A stretch of DNA of 64,000 nt, taken from assembly GCF_015644585.1 (NCBI RefSeq), contig NZ_JADOBI010000008.1:62001-126000 (forward strand), read 5' to 3'. Position numbers and translations under genes: made by a program. This stretch comes from Rahnella laticis (GTDB lineage Bacteria; Pseudomonadota; Gammaproteobacteria; Enterobacterales; Enterobacteriaceae). Below, one piece after another: positions 50,706 to 59,378 of this stretch (positions are counted from its first letter, which is position 1; each line of letters begins with the position of its first letter). The notes beneath the pieces are model-generated. The model was given only the letters and a program-made list of their open reading frames with translations, had not been told where the DNA came from and made no database searches.

Positions 50706-50768
50706 AGTCCGACAAATAAGAAATGCTTAGTTTGTTATCGATTTGTGAAGCTGGTCACTTGTCGGGCT
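50706..50768. promoter_or_regulatory. Divergent uronate-locus control region: inverted repeat
   Basis: AGTCCGACAA (50706-50715) and TTGTCGGGCT (50759-50768) are inverted copies matching at 9 of 10 positions, 43 bp apart, and they frame a CRP site. They lie between the divergent symporter and lyase genes and are candidate operators for the FadR-type GntR regulator at the end of the locus. Confidence 0.5.
50744..50759. promoter_or_regulatory. CRP site in the uronate-locus divergent promoter
   Basis: TGTGA-AGCTGG-TCACT matches the CRP half-sites at 9 of 10 positions, 115 bp before both coding regions. This points to carbon catabolite control, as expected for a sugar-acid uptake locus. Confidence 0.75.
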
Positions 50769-50869
50769 AATTGTGTGCTTTTAAGCCAATTCCGACTGGC
50801 GCTTCGAATCATTCATTGCTTTATTTGTATTACTAAAGCGCGCTAACCCTTTTTAATTCCGGAGAAAGC

Positions 50870-52207
50870 ATGACGTTTATTCAGTGCCGTACCGTTGATG
50901 TTAAACAGCTCGCTGTCGTGGCGATGATGGCGTTTTGCAGTGCAGGTGCGCTGGCGGCAGAACCGGCATTTCTGAACACGGCACAGCTGAACGTGGTTCG
51001 CCAGCAATTGCATGAAAACACTGCGGCTCCGCAAACGCAGGATGCTTACCGGCATCTGCTGGCGGCGGCGGATTCCGCGCTGAAAAAGCCCGACCTGAGC
51101 GTGACTGACAAAGGCATGACGCCGCCCTCCGGCTCGAAGCACGATTATCTCAGCCTGAGCGCTTACTGGTGGCCGGACAGCAGCAAAGGGGACGGTTTGC
51201 CGTGGATCCGTAAAGACGGGCGCGTCAATCCGGCGAGCAAAAACGAGCAGAGTGACGGCGTGCGGCTGGCGGATTTCACCGCGCGGGTGCAGAACCTGAC
51301 GCTGGCCTGGTACTTCTCCGGCGAACAGAAATATGCCGATAAAGCTGCCAGCCTGCTGCGGGCGTGGTTTATTACGCCGGAAACGTGCATGAACCCGAAC
51401 CTGAATTATGCGCAGGGCGTGCCGGGTATTTCTGCCGGACGAAACGCCGGTGTACTTGACGGGCGTTACTTCTCCACGCGCATTGTGGATTCGCTGGTTT
51501 TGCTGCACGGAAATCCGGCATGGACGGACAATGACGATCAGCAAATCCGCGTCTGGATGCAGGATTATCTGACCTGGCTTCAGGGCAGCAAAATCGCCAA
51601 AAAAGAGGGGCGCACGCAGAACAATCACGGTAACTGGTATGTCACGCAGGTGTCCGGTATTGCGTGGTATCTCGGCGATAAAGCGGTGATCCGCGATATG
51701 GCAAAACTGATGGAAAGTAAGCTGGATATCCAGCTCAAACCCGACGGCACGCAACCCGCCGAACTGGCGCGCACCCGTTCGTTCCATTACAGCTATTTCA
51801 ATTTGCAGGCGATCAGCATGATGGCGGTGCTGGCGCAGAAAAACGGCATCGATCTCTGGCACTACAAAACTCCACAAGGCGGCGGGCTGCTGACCTCGCT
51901 GGATTTTATGGCGCGTTACACGGACCCGTCCGTGCCGTGGCCGTATAAAACCATCGACCAGATCCGCGTGCGTCCTGTGCCGCTGCTGTCGTGGGCGGAT
52001 AACGGCACCGGCGGGCAACGTTACGAGCAGCAAATCCGCCGCGCCACGTTTGAACTGCCGCCTGCCGTTAAACCCGCTGCGGGCGGGTATCATGAAGACG
52101 TCACGCGCGGCGCGGTGATGGAGGCGGAACGCGAAACCTGGCTGTTATCGCTGCCCGCGTTTGCGGCCGGTTATGTCGCGCCGCAGGCCGCCGGAGGAAA
52201 AAAATGA
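50870..52207 (+). CDS. Secreted alginate lyase family (PF05426) polysaccharide lyase
   Basis: The 445-residue protein has a signal peptide ending GALAAEP and the (alpha/alpha)-barrel of the alginate lyase domain PF05426 (PL5/PL38 group). Motifs are LSAYWWPDSS near residue 96, NNHGNWY at 251-257 carrying the Asn/His of the active site, and the ARTRSFHYSYFNLQA segment with a candidate catalytic Tyr. It would cleave polyuronide by beta-elimination in the periplasm or outside. GGAGAAAGC precedes the ATG. Its stop overlaps the next gene by four bases (ATGA). Alginate, glucuronan or another polyuronide cannot be told apart from sequence alone. Confidence 0.82.
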   Translation: MTFIQCRTVDVKQLAVVAMMAFCSAGALAAEPAFLNTAQLNVVRQQLHENTAAPQTQDAYRHLLAAADSALKKPDLSVTDKGMTPPSGSKHDYLSLSAYWWPDSSKGDGLPWIRKDGRVNPASKNEQSDGVRLADFTARVQNLTLAWYFSGEQKYADKAASLLRAWFITPETCMNPNLNYAQGVPGISAGRNAGVLDGRYFSTRIVDSLVLLHGNPAWTDNDDQQIRVWMQDYLTWLQGSKIAKKEGRTQNNHGNWYVTQVSGIAWYLGDKAVIRDMAKLMESKLDIQLKPDGTQPAELARTRSFHYSYFNLQAISMMAVLAQKNGIDLWHYKTPQGGGLLTSLDFMARYTDPSVPWPYKTIDQIRVRPVPLLSWADNGTGGQRYEQQIRRATFELPPAVKPAAGGYHEDVTRGAVMEAERETWLLSLPAFAAGYVAPQAAGGKK

Positions 52208-54342
52208 GCCGCTGGAAACCGCTGCTGATTAGCCCCGACGATGCCCAACAATTGCGGGCGCAGCGGGACGCCGGGACGCTGCCGGGCGCGGTGCTTCGCG
52301 AAAATATCGCCGCACTGGAAACATTCATGGCGCAACCGGCGCCGGTGCCCGGTCACGGCGAAGCGGGTGGCGCGGAACATCATCAGCACAAACAAAATTA
52401 CGTTTACATCAATCTGGCCGGACGACTTTTTTTGATCACCGGCGAGCGGCGCTACCGGGAATTCGCGCTTTCACTGCTGAACGGTTACGCCGATATTTAC
52501 CCGACCCTGGGCAGCGCGACCAGTAAAGACAGCAACGCGCCGGGCCGGATATTCCATCAGAGGCTCAATGAAAATATGTTCTGGCTGTACGCCGTCGAAG
52601 GCTATCACTGCCTGATGCCGTCGCTCAGTCAGCCTGAGCGTGCGCACATCGAAGACCACCTGTTTCGCGTGATGGCGGATGACGCACTCAGCCGCCATGC
52701 GAAAGATTTCGATATCGTACATAACCACGGGATCTGGTCGGTCGCGGCGGCTGCCATCAGCGGGTACGCGCTGGAAGATGATTCGCTGGTTGAAAAGGCG
52801 CTGTACGGGCTGAAAGGCGACAGCGAAAGCGGAGGATTTTTTGCGCAGCTCAGCCAGCTGTTTTCACCCGACGGTTATTACATTGAAGGGCCGTATTACC
52901 ATCGTTTTGCGCTGCGCCCGTTGTTACTGCTGGCGGAAGTGATTGAACGCCGGCAGCCGGAATTGCAGATCTTTCAGTTCCGCGACGAGATTATCCGTAA
53001 AACCTGCGAAGCATTAATCCTCACCGCGTTCCCCGACGGCACCTGGCCTGCGCTCAATGATTCCTCGAAAACGATCAACATCTGCGACGACGGCGCGGTG
53101 ATTGCCGCCAGCGTCTGTTATCACCGTTATCATCAGGATCCGCGCTGGCTCGCCGTCGCACAGAAACAGCAAACCGTCTGGCTGAGTGCCGCCGCGCTGG
53201 CGCTTTCCGCTGAGTTATCGGATTCCCCTGCGCAGCCGCTAAATCGGGAAAGCGTTGAACTTCGCGACGGGCCGGAAGGGCAGCACGGGGGGATCGGGAT
53301 TTTGCGCAGGGGTGAAGAAAACCAGACCATGGCGCTGATGTGGTACGGACAGCATGGCAGCATTCCGCGCCTGCATTCGGCGCTGAATCACGGGCATTTC
53401 GACGGGCTGCATCTGAGCCTGTTTAATCACGGGCGCGAGTTTTTGCGCGACTACGGATTTGGCCGCTGGGTTAATGTCGAGCCGAAATTCGGCGGGCGCT
53501 ATATTTCCGAGAACAACACTTACTGCAAGCAAACCGTCGCGCACAATACGGTCGTCGTCGACGGTCAGAGCCAGAACGGCGGGCAAAGTCTGGAGGCTGA
53601 AAAGCGTTCCGGCCAGCGGCATTTCTTTGTCACGCAGGCTCAGGCCGGGCAGGGAATGAGTGCGCGTTTGCACGATTACAGCCCCGGTGTTGGACAGCAA
53701 CGTACCGTGCTGCTGCTCGATTTACCGGAGTTTTCATCCCCGCTGATCGTCGATGTTTTCCGTCTTACCAGCGACGAGCCGCATCGTTACGATTATTGCC
53801 TGCATCATCTCGGCCAGTTTGTGCGCAGCGATATCACGCTGAAAGCCGCCAGCGAATTAAAACCACTGGGCGAAAACCACGGCTATCAGCATCTCTGGGA
53901 TTGCGCACGCGGCTCAGTGCCCGCCGGTGATTCTGCGCTGTTCAGCTGGCTGGACGGCGGAACTTACCGGACGCTCGTCAGCGCATTCCCCGACGGCGGC
54001 GAACTGATCGTCGCGCGCACCGGCGCAAACGATCCGCATTTCAACCTGCGCAGCGAACCGGCGTTGCTTCTGCGCACGCACGGTTCTGACGCCATTTTTG
54101 CCAGCGTATTTGAAACCCACGGTTATTTTGACGAAGCGACTGAAACCTCCCTCGACGCAAGAGGGAAAGTCTTACAGGTCCGGGTGGTCAGCCACGACGA
54201 CCGTCAAACCGAACTGAATATTCTCTGCACCGGCAACCGGACATTAAACGTCCGCATCAGTAACGGTCCGACACCGGATGCGGAAAACGCCTTCAGCACG
54301 GCGTGGCGAGCCGTCTCATCTCTGAACATTCCCGAGTCATAA
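52204..54342 (+). CDS. Heparinase II/III-type oligouronide lyase, cytoplasmic
   Basis: The 712-residue protein has an N-terminal helical toroid (residues 1-340) with VHNHGIW and the catalytic-type GPYYHRFALRP, then a C-terminal beta-sandwich with HSALNHGHFDGLHLSLF and LRDYGFGRW. This is the two-domain plan of heparinase II/III and oligoalginate lyases (PL15/PL17 group). No signal peptide is present, so it acts in the cytoplasm, splitting imported oligomers to unsaturated monomers. It is translationally coupled to the secreted lyase and 10 bases ahead of the SDR gene. Confidence 0.82.
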   Translation: MSRWKPLLISPDDAQQLRAQRDAGTLPGAVLRENIAALETFMAQPAPVPGHGEAGGAEHHQHKQNYVYINLAGRLFLITGERRYREFALSLLNGYADIYPTLGSATSKDSNAPGRIFHQRLNENMFWLYAVEGYHCLMPSLSQPERAHIEDHLFRVMADDALSRHAKDFDIVHNHGIWSVAAAAISGYALEDDSLVEKALYGLKGDSESGGFFAQLSQLFSPDGYYIEGPYYHRFALRPLLLLAEVIERRQPELQIFQFRDEIIRKTCEALILTAFPDGTWPALNDSSKTINICDDGAVIAASVCYHRYHQDPRWLAVAQKQQTVWLSAAALALSAELSDSPAQPLNRESVELRDGPEGQHGGIGILRRGEENQTMALMWYGQHGSIPRLHSALNHGHFDGLHLSLFNHGREFLRDYGFGRWVNVEPKFGGRYISENNTYCKQTVAHNTVVVDGQSQNGGQSLEAEKRSGQRHFFVTQAQAGQGMSARLHDYSPGVGQQRTVLLLDLPEFSSPLIVDVFRLTSDEPHRYDYCLHHLGQFVRSDITLKAASELKPLGENHGYQHLWDCARGSVPAGDSALFSWLDGGTYRTLVSAFPDGGELIVARTGANDPHFNLRSEPALLLRTHGSDAIFASVFETHGYFDEATETSLDARGKVLQVRVVSHDDRQTELNILCTGNRTLNVRISNGPTPDAENAFSTAWRAVSSLNIPES

Positions 54343-54352
54343 AGGAGTCATC

Positions 54353-55129
54353 ATGTTTAACGATCTGAAAGACAAGCGAGTTCTGATTACCGGTTCAACG
54401 AAAGGCATCGGTCTGGCAGCGGCGCAGGCCTTTGCGGCGGCAGGGGCGAAAGTCGGGATCAACGGTCATCGCCACGACGCGAGCCTCGATAAACTGGCGG
54501 CCGGTATTGCCAAAAATGGCGGCGAAGTGGCGTACTTTGGTGCCGACGTGACGAAGTCTGCGGAATGCGAAGCGCTGGTCGCCAATTTTGTCGAACGTTT
54601 TGGCGGCATCGACGTGCTGATTAATAACGCAGGCGGGCTGGGCGGCCGTCAGGGGTTAGAAAATATCGATGACGAATTTTATGATCATGTTATGGATCTC
54701 AACGCCCGCTCGGCGCTGATGTTGACGAAATTCGCCATTCCGCATTTACGCCATGCGGCAAAACAAAGCGGTAAAACCACCTCAGTGATCAGCACCGGTT
54801 CGATTGCCGGACGCGAAGGCGGCGGGCCCGGCGCGAGTTTGTACGCGGCGTCCAAAGCCTGGCTGCACAACGTTCACCGCAACTGGGTGAAGGAATTCAC
54901 CAAAGACAATATCCGTTTCAACATCATTGCACCGGGCACTATCGACACGGTTTTCCACGCAGATAAAAGTGCGGAAGTCCGTGAGAAAATCGCCGGTTCT
55001 ATCGCCATGGGGCGCTTTGGCACCAGTGAAGAACTGGCACCCAGCTTCCTGTTTTTTGCATCCCATGCGTGCAGCGGTTACATCACCGGCCAGATATTAG
55101 ACGTCAACGGCGGGCAGATGGCACCATAG
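54353..55129 (+). CDS. SDR-family reductase of the uronate locus
   Basis: The 258-residue classical short-chain dehydrogenase has the cofactor motif ITGSTKGIG (residues 12-20), NNAGG at 91-95 and the catalytic Tyr164-x3-Lys168 with Ser150. The NGHRHD segment after beta 2 hints at NADPH use. In alginate loci the matching enzyme reduces 4-deoxy-L-erythro-5-hexoseulose uronate (DEH) to 2-keto-3-deoxygluconate, and that is the likely role here by context. AAAGGAG precedes the ATG, in the same transcript as the lyases. Confidence 0.82.
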   Translation: MFNDLKDKRVLITGSTKGIGLAAAQAFAAAGAKVGINGHRHDASLDKLAAGIAKNGGEVAYFGADVTKSAECEALVANFVERFGGIDVLINNAGGLGGRQGLENIDDEFYDHVMDLNARSALMLTKFAIPHLRHAAKQSGKTTSVISTGSIAGREGGGPGASLYAASKAWLHNVHRNWVKEFTKDNIRFNIIAPGTIDTVFHADKSAEVREKIAGSIAMGRFGTSEELAPSFLFFASHACSGYITGQILDVNGGQMAP

Positions 55130-55221
55130 CGCACAGTTTGTGAGTTTAGCGCGACGCCCGCATGCAGCGCGGCGTCGCCTGAACTATGATGTCGGCAATC
55201 TGCACAGAAAAAGGGAAGCGA

Positions 55222-55932
55222 ATGACGATGCAGTTTGAAACCGCCGCAGGCATGACCCGGGGCCTTAACACCCACATTGCCCGCGATATTGCCCGCAAAA
55301 TCCTCTCCGGCGAACTGGCACCCGGCGCCATTTTGCCCAGCGAAATCGAGCTCGGCGAACAGTTTGGTGTCAGCCGCACCGCGCTGCGTGAAGCCCTGAA
55401 ACTGCTGACGTCGAAAGGTTTGCTGGAATCTCGCCCGAAAATCGGCACCCGCGTTAAAGAACGCCCGCAGTGGAACATGCTCGATCCGCAACTGCTGGAA
55501 TGGATGCAGGGCATGGAAGCCACGGAAGATATTTATCATCAGTTTCTCGAATTCCGCAAAGCGATAGAACCGCATGCCACGGCGCTGGCAGCGGTGAACG
55601 CCAGTAAAGAGCAACGCATTGAACTGTCAAGAATTTACCGCCAGATGTGCCACGTTTCGGAGAATTTCGATGCGCAGGCGTGGGTAAATATCGATACCCA
55701 GTTCCACCGGATGATTTTCATCTCCTCCGGCAACTGTTTTTATGTCCCGTTCGGTAATGTGCTGACGACGATTTTTAAGTGGTTTTTCGAGTACTCGTCG
55801 AAGGAAGGCGGCATGTGTCTGAACGAGCATAAAAAGATCTACGAAGCGATCATGGCAGGGGATGAGGGAGCCGCGTATTCGGCTTCGCTGGGGCTGATGA
55901 AGGGGCATAAGCATCGGCTTCAGCGGGAGTAA
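55222..55932 (+). CDS. GntR/FadR-subfamily (FCD) regulator of the uronate locus
   Basis: The 236-residue regulator has a GntR winged helix (residues 15-85, LPSEIELGEQFGVSRTALREALKLLTSKGLLESRPKIGTRV) and a helical FCD ligand domain with the metal-ligand-type residues in DTQFHRMIF and the later NEHKKIYEAIMAGDEG. AAGGGAAGC precedes the ATG at 55222. As the last gene of the locus it probably senses an unsaturated uronate or keto-acid intermediate and represses the divergent promoter at 50.7 kb. Confidence 0.85.
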   Translation: MTMQFETAAGMTRGLNTHIARDIARKILSGELAPGAILPSEIELGEQFGVSRTALREALKLLTSKGLLESRPKIGTRVKERPQWNMLDPQLLEWMQGMEATEDIYHQFLEFRKAIEPHATALAAVNASKEQRIELSRIYRQMCHVSENFDAQAWVNIDTQFHRMIFISSGNCFYVPFGNVLTTIFKWFFEYSSKEGGMCLNEHKKIYEAIMAGDEGAAYSASLGLMKGHKHRLQRE

Positions 55933-56009
55933 TTTGGGTTTTCAATTGCGGTGATCGCCTCTCATAAATCAAGACCTTGGGTTGCCACCCAAACCGGCCT
56001 CAAGGAGCG

Positions 56010-56130
56010 CCTGTCGCCGCGTCCCTTGAGAATCCCGGGCTCTTTCACTGCGCGCTGCCGCTCGCTGGCTATTTTCCAGCGGCTCCGGCTATTGCCGCAA
56101 AATCCCGCCGCTGCGCGGTTCCTTCCAGTC
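56010..56130 (+). repeat. Dispersed intergenic repeat, copy 1
   Basis: This GC-rich element contains a 23-bp block (56034-56056) and a 21-bp block (56106-56126) that recur in the same order and spacing, on the opposite strand, in copy 2 nearby. It lies between the uronate locus and the iron operon. Short open frames through it are not credible genes. Confidence 0.7.
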
Positions 56131-56344
56131 GGATTACAAACCGCGCGAAAAGATACGCGTTTTTCCATCTCTCCTTACAGCGTAATTTTTGAAAGCGGCC
56201 ATAGCCTGTTAGTTCACAACCTGGCCATACCATTCATTATTTTGAAAAACGAAGAAGCATGAATATCGATTCTCTTGAATGATGGGATGGCGCGCTCAGA
56301 AATTTTGCTGACCGAGGGTTCGAGACCGCAAGGCTCGAAGCCCG

Positions 56345-56470
56345 TAGGGAAGGTACCGCGCAGCGGCGAGATTTCGCGCCACCCGCGGATATGGCGGAAC
56401 ATGTCCATCGTCCCAGCGATAGCGCGCAGTGAAAGAGCCCGGGGGTCTTGGGGGCGGTGGCGATATGCCG
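56345..56470 (-). repeat. Dispersed intergenic repeat, copy 2 (inverted)
   Basis: The reverse complement of copy 1: the 23-bp block is at 56421-56443 (identical) and the 21-bp block at 56348-56368 (20 of 21). An extra inverted stretch (GGGGGCGG and CCGCCCCC around GGCGATATG) follows at 56449-56475. The end lies about 70 bp from the fhuB stop. Confidence 0.7.
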
Positions 56471-56542
56471 CCCCCAAGTCGGTGTGGGCCGACGCCCACG
56501 ACTTTGACGTTAACGTTAAAACGAGCCCCGTTCCCCGCGATC

Positions 56543-58465
56543 CTACCGTCTCACCAGACCCCACAAAAACCACGGTCCCCCGAGCAATGCGCAGAGCATT
56601 CCGGCTGATACCGGCCACGGCCAGGCAATATTGCGGCCCAGCCAGTCGGCGATCACCATCAGCAATCCGCCATACAGCGCGGCGAGCAGGCATTGCGCAC
56701 GAAAACGGTTCGCGCCGCTGTAACGGGCAAGCTGCGGTGCAATCAGGCCGACAAAACTCAGCGGGCCAATCAGCAGCGTACCGCCTGCGGTCAGCGCGGC
56801 GGCGGGCAGTAAAATCAGCATATTGCTGCGGCGCACGCCGGCACCGAGCGCCCGCGTGGTCTGCTGCCCGAGGCTCAGCAATGTAATCCGGCGCTGCAAT
56901 AACAACGCCAGCGGGATCAGCACAAGCGCCTGTCCCGCGCCCCACATCGCGCGTTCAGGCGTGATCCCGGCGGTCGATCCGGTGCTCCAGTTGAGCAGCA
57001 TCATCGCGCGCGGGTCGCCGCTCATCAGCAACAACATGCTCAGCGCCATACTCAGGTTGGTCAGACACAGCCCGACCATCACCATCGATTGTGGCTGGAA
57101 ACGCGAGCGCATGCCGAACATAAACAGTGTGAAAATTGCCAGCAAACTGCCCGCCAGCGCGGCGGGGAAAAGCTGCGACAGTGGCTGATTGAACAGGATC
57201 ACCAGCAACACCACCATCAGCGATGCGCCGCTGCTGATACCAAGCAGTTCCGGGCTTGCCAGCGGATTGCCGCTCTGTCGCTGGATCAGCACACCGGCCA
57301 CCGCCAGCATCGCGCCCGCGCTGAGCGCACCGAGCATCCGCGGCCAGCGCCATTGCAGAAGTGAACCCATTGCCGCCGCGGTATCGGGTGTGCAGTTGAC
57401 GAACAGCGAAAGCGCGATGCCGCCCGCGAGCATCAGCAACAGAACCGCAACCCGGCGGCGCGTCAGCGTGCGTAACACCGGCATGTTCAACGTTTGCGGG
57501 GCGATATACGGATTGCGCTGGCGGAACAGCAACATCAGCATCAGCGGCGCACTGAGTAATCCTGCGAGCGCACCGGTCGGCAAATCCCCGCCGGCGGGTG
57601 AGAGAAATTGCGCCAGCTGATCGACGGCGGTCAGCAGCCCGGCACCGGCCAGCGGCACGCAGATCAGCTGATGCGTGAAGCGCCGGACGCCCGCCAGACG
57701 CACCAGCGCCGGAGCGGCCAGCCCGATAAAACTGATGATGCCGACCTGACTGGTGATGAGCGCGCTGAGCGCCACGGCAACGGCGAGCGTGGCGATGCGG
57801 ATTTTCACCACAGAAACGCCCAGCGCACCGGCGCTCAGATCTGACAGACCGATCAGCATCAGCGGTCTTGCCAGCAGCGCGCTTCCCGCCATCAGACACA
57901 GCACCGGCAGCAGTAAAAACTGTGCGACCGGCCAGCCGTTCTGGTTCAGCGAACCGGCCTGCCAGCTGAATAAATCACTCAGATAATCATGATTGAATAA
58001 CACCATCAGCGTGTTCACGGAATTGCCATACAGGCTGATGACCATGCCGGTCAGAATGATTTTCAGCGGATCCAGCCCCTGACGGGCGATCAACAGATAA
58101 AGCACCAGCGCGGTCAGCGCCGCACCGGCCAGCGCCAGATTCGTCAGGCCGAAAACCAGTAAACCGGGGAGAACGATAATGCCCGCCGACATCGCCAGAT
58201 TGGCACCGGCGGCAATCCCCAAAGTGGCCGGTTCCGCCAGCGGATTGCGCAGAACCTGCTGGAAAAGCAAACCGGCGGTTGCCAGCGCCATGCCCGCCAG
58301 CGCGCCGGTCGCCAGCCGTGGCAGAAAACTGTAATGCAGTAACAGGCTGGCCGTGGAAGGCAGATTACCGGCATGAAGGCGACCGAGATTACTGATTAAC
58401 AGCAGGGCACACAGCAGCGCCAGCGGCAGGATAATCAGCCAGGGCAACGCAGATAATTTACGCAT
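56543..58465 (-). CDS. fhuB: FhuB-like Fe(3+)-hydroxamate permease
   Basis: The 640-residue inner-membrane protein is a tandem fusion of two FecCD-type permease halves (about residues 1-320 and 325-640), each with roughly ten helices. Each half repeats the GXXXQ-RNPLA(E/S)P-LGI motif: QVLRNPLAEPATLGIAAGA and QRQSGNPLASPELLGISSGA. Such fused permeases are the FhuB form for hydroxamate siderophores. The ATG at 58465 overlaps the fhuD stop by eight bases. No ATPase gene (fhuC) follows; repeats start right after the stop. Confidence 0.85.
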   Translation of the reverse strand: MRKLSALPWLIILPLALLCALLLISNLGRLHAGNLPSTASLLLHYSFLPRLATGALAGMALATAGLLFQQVLRNPLAEPATLGIAAGANLAMSAGIIVLPGLLVFGLTNLALAGAALTALVLYLLIARQGLDPLKIILTGMVISLYGNSVNTLMVLFNHDYLSDLFSWQAGSLNQNGWPVAQFLLLPVLCLMAGSALLARPLMLIGLSDLSAGALGVSVVKIRIATLAVAVALSALITSQVGIISFIGLAAPALVRLAGVRRFTHQLICVPLAGAGLLTAVDQLAQFLSPAGGDLPTGALAGLLSAPLMLMLLFRQRNPYIAPQTLNMPVLRTLTRRRVAVLLLMLAGGIALSLFVNCTPDTAAAMGSLLQWRWPRMLGALSAGAMLAVAGVLIQRQSGNPLASPELLGISSGASLMVVLLVILFNQPLSQLFPAALAGSLLAIFTLFMFGMRSRFQPQSMVMVGLCLTNLSMALSMLLLMSGDPRAMMLLNWSTGSTAGITPERAMWGAGQALVLIPLALLLQRRITLLSLGQQTTRALGAGVRRSNMLILLPAAALTAGGTLLIGPLSFVGLIAPQLARYSGANRFRAQCLLAALYGGLLMVIADWLGRNIAWPWPVSAGMLCALLGGPWFLWGLVRR

Positions 58466-59378
58466 GAGAGTCAGGATCCGTGAGCGCTGTCGTGATGTGC
58501 TGTGCCAGACCAATGGCTGTCGTCAGGCCGCCAAACGGAAAGAAATGCGTCAGTTCCCGTGCGCGTCCGCCCGCAACCAGCGGCAACTGTTGCCATAATC
58601 CGTCAGGCTGGCGCAGGCGGGAAACCTGCGTCAGCGTCGTCGGTAATTCGGTGTAAAACAGCCAGTCAGCGGGCAATGACGCCAGCTTCTCAACGCTGAC
58701 GTTTGCCGTGCCCATCGCGCCAACCGGCTGCGTCCAGGCGTTACTCAGGCCAAGGCGGGTGAGAATGACGTCCGGCAGGCTGTTCCGGCCATACACCGTG
58801 ACGTATTTACCGTCCTGACTGCGCACCGCCACCAGGATCCGCTGACCGGCCACGCGGCTGAGCCGTTGCTGGCCGTCACTGAGGGCACGGGTGGCGCGGT
58901 TTATCAGCTGCGCCGCCTGCGCGGATGCGGAGAATTTTTTGCCCAGACCGGCAGTAAAACTGACTAATGCCAGCCAGAGATCGCCCGCAGCGGGATAGAC
59001 CGAAACGACCTCCACCGGCGCGATGCGTTGCAGGCTGTCGAGAAGGGCGGGCGCGATCATATCGCTGAGGATCAGGGTGGGTTTCAGGGCGGCGATAAGC
59101 TCGATATTCGGTTCCCAATACGGGCCGATATCCTGCACATTTTCCGGTAAAACGGGTTCGGCGATCCGCCGGTGGAAATAGCCCACATCGGAAACGGCCA
59201 GCGGCGTAATGCCCAGTGACAGCAAGGTTTCCGCCGCCAGCCAGTTAATCGCGATAATACGATCTGCGTTTGTTGGTACGGACTGGGACGAAGCGGCCAG
59301 CGCCGCCGGGGCATTCACCCACGGCAGCGCCAGCAACGCTTTCAGACAGTCACGACGACTGAGTAAAAAAGCGGACAT
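58458..59378 (-). CDS. fhuD: FhuD-like siderophore-binding protein
   Basis: The 306-residue periplasmic protein of the FhuD/BtuF type binds iron-siderophore and hands it to FhuB. Its N-terminus carries a Tat-like signal (LSRRDCLKALLALP), as does E. coli FhuD. The two lobes are joined by a long helix, with features such as AINWLAAETLLSLGITPLAVSD and GPYWEPNIELIAALKPTLIL. Start and receptor stop share one base (TGATG). The context with a FecIR-controlled receptor suggests a specific xenosiderophore. Confidence 0.85.
   Translation of the reverse strand: MSAFLLSRRDCLKALLALPWVNAPAALAASSQSVPTNADRIIAINWLAAETLLSLGITPLAVSDVGYFHRRIAEPVLPENVQDIGPYWEPNIELIAALKPTLILSDMIAPALLDSLQRIAPVEVVSVYPAAGDLWLALVSFTAGLGKKFSASAQAAQLINRATRALSDGQQRLSRVAGQRILVAVRSQDGKYVTVYGRNSLPDVILTRLGLSNAWTQPVGAMGTANVSVEKLASLPADWLFYTELPTTLTQVSRLRQPDGLWQQLPLVAGGRARELTHFFPFGGLTTAIGLAQHITTALTDPDSHA

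Noticed and set aside
55951-56886. Open frames of 60-200 codons on both strands around the repeats
   Set aside because: They run through the inverted GC-rich repeat or antisense to fhuB, have no ribosome sites and translate to low-complexity Arg/Ala/Pro-rich peptides.
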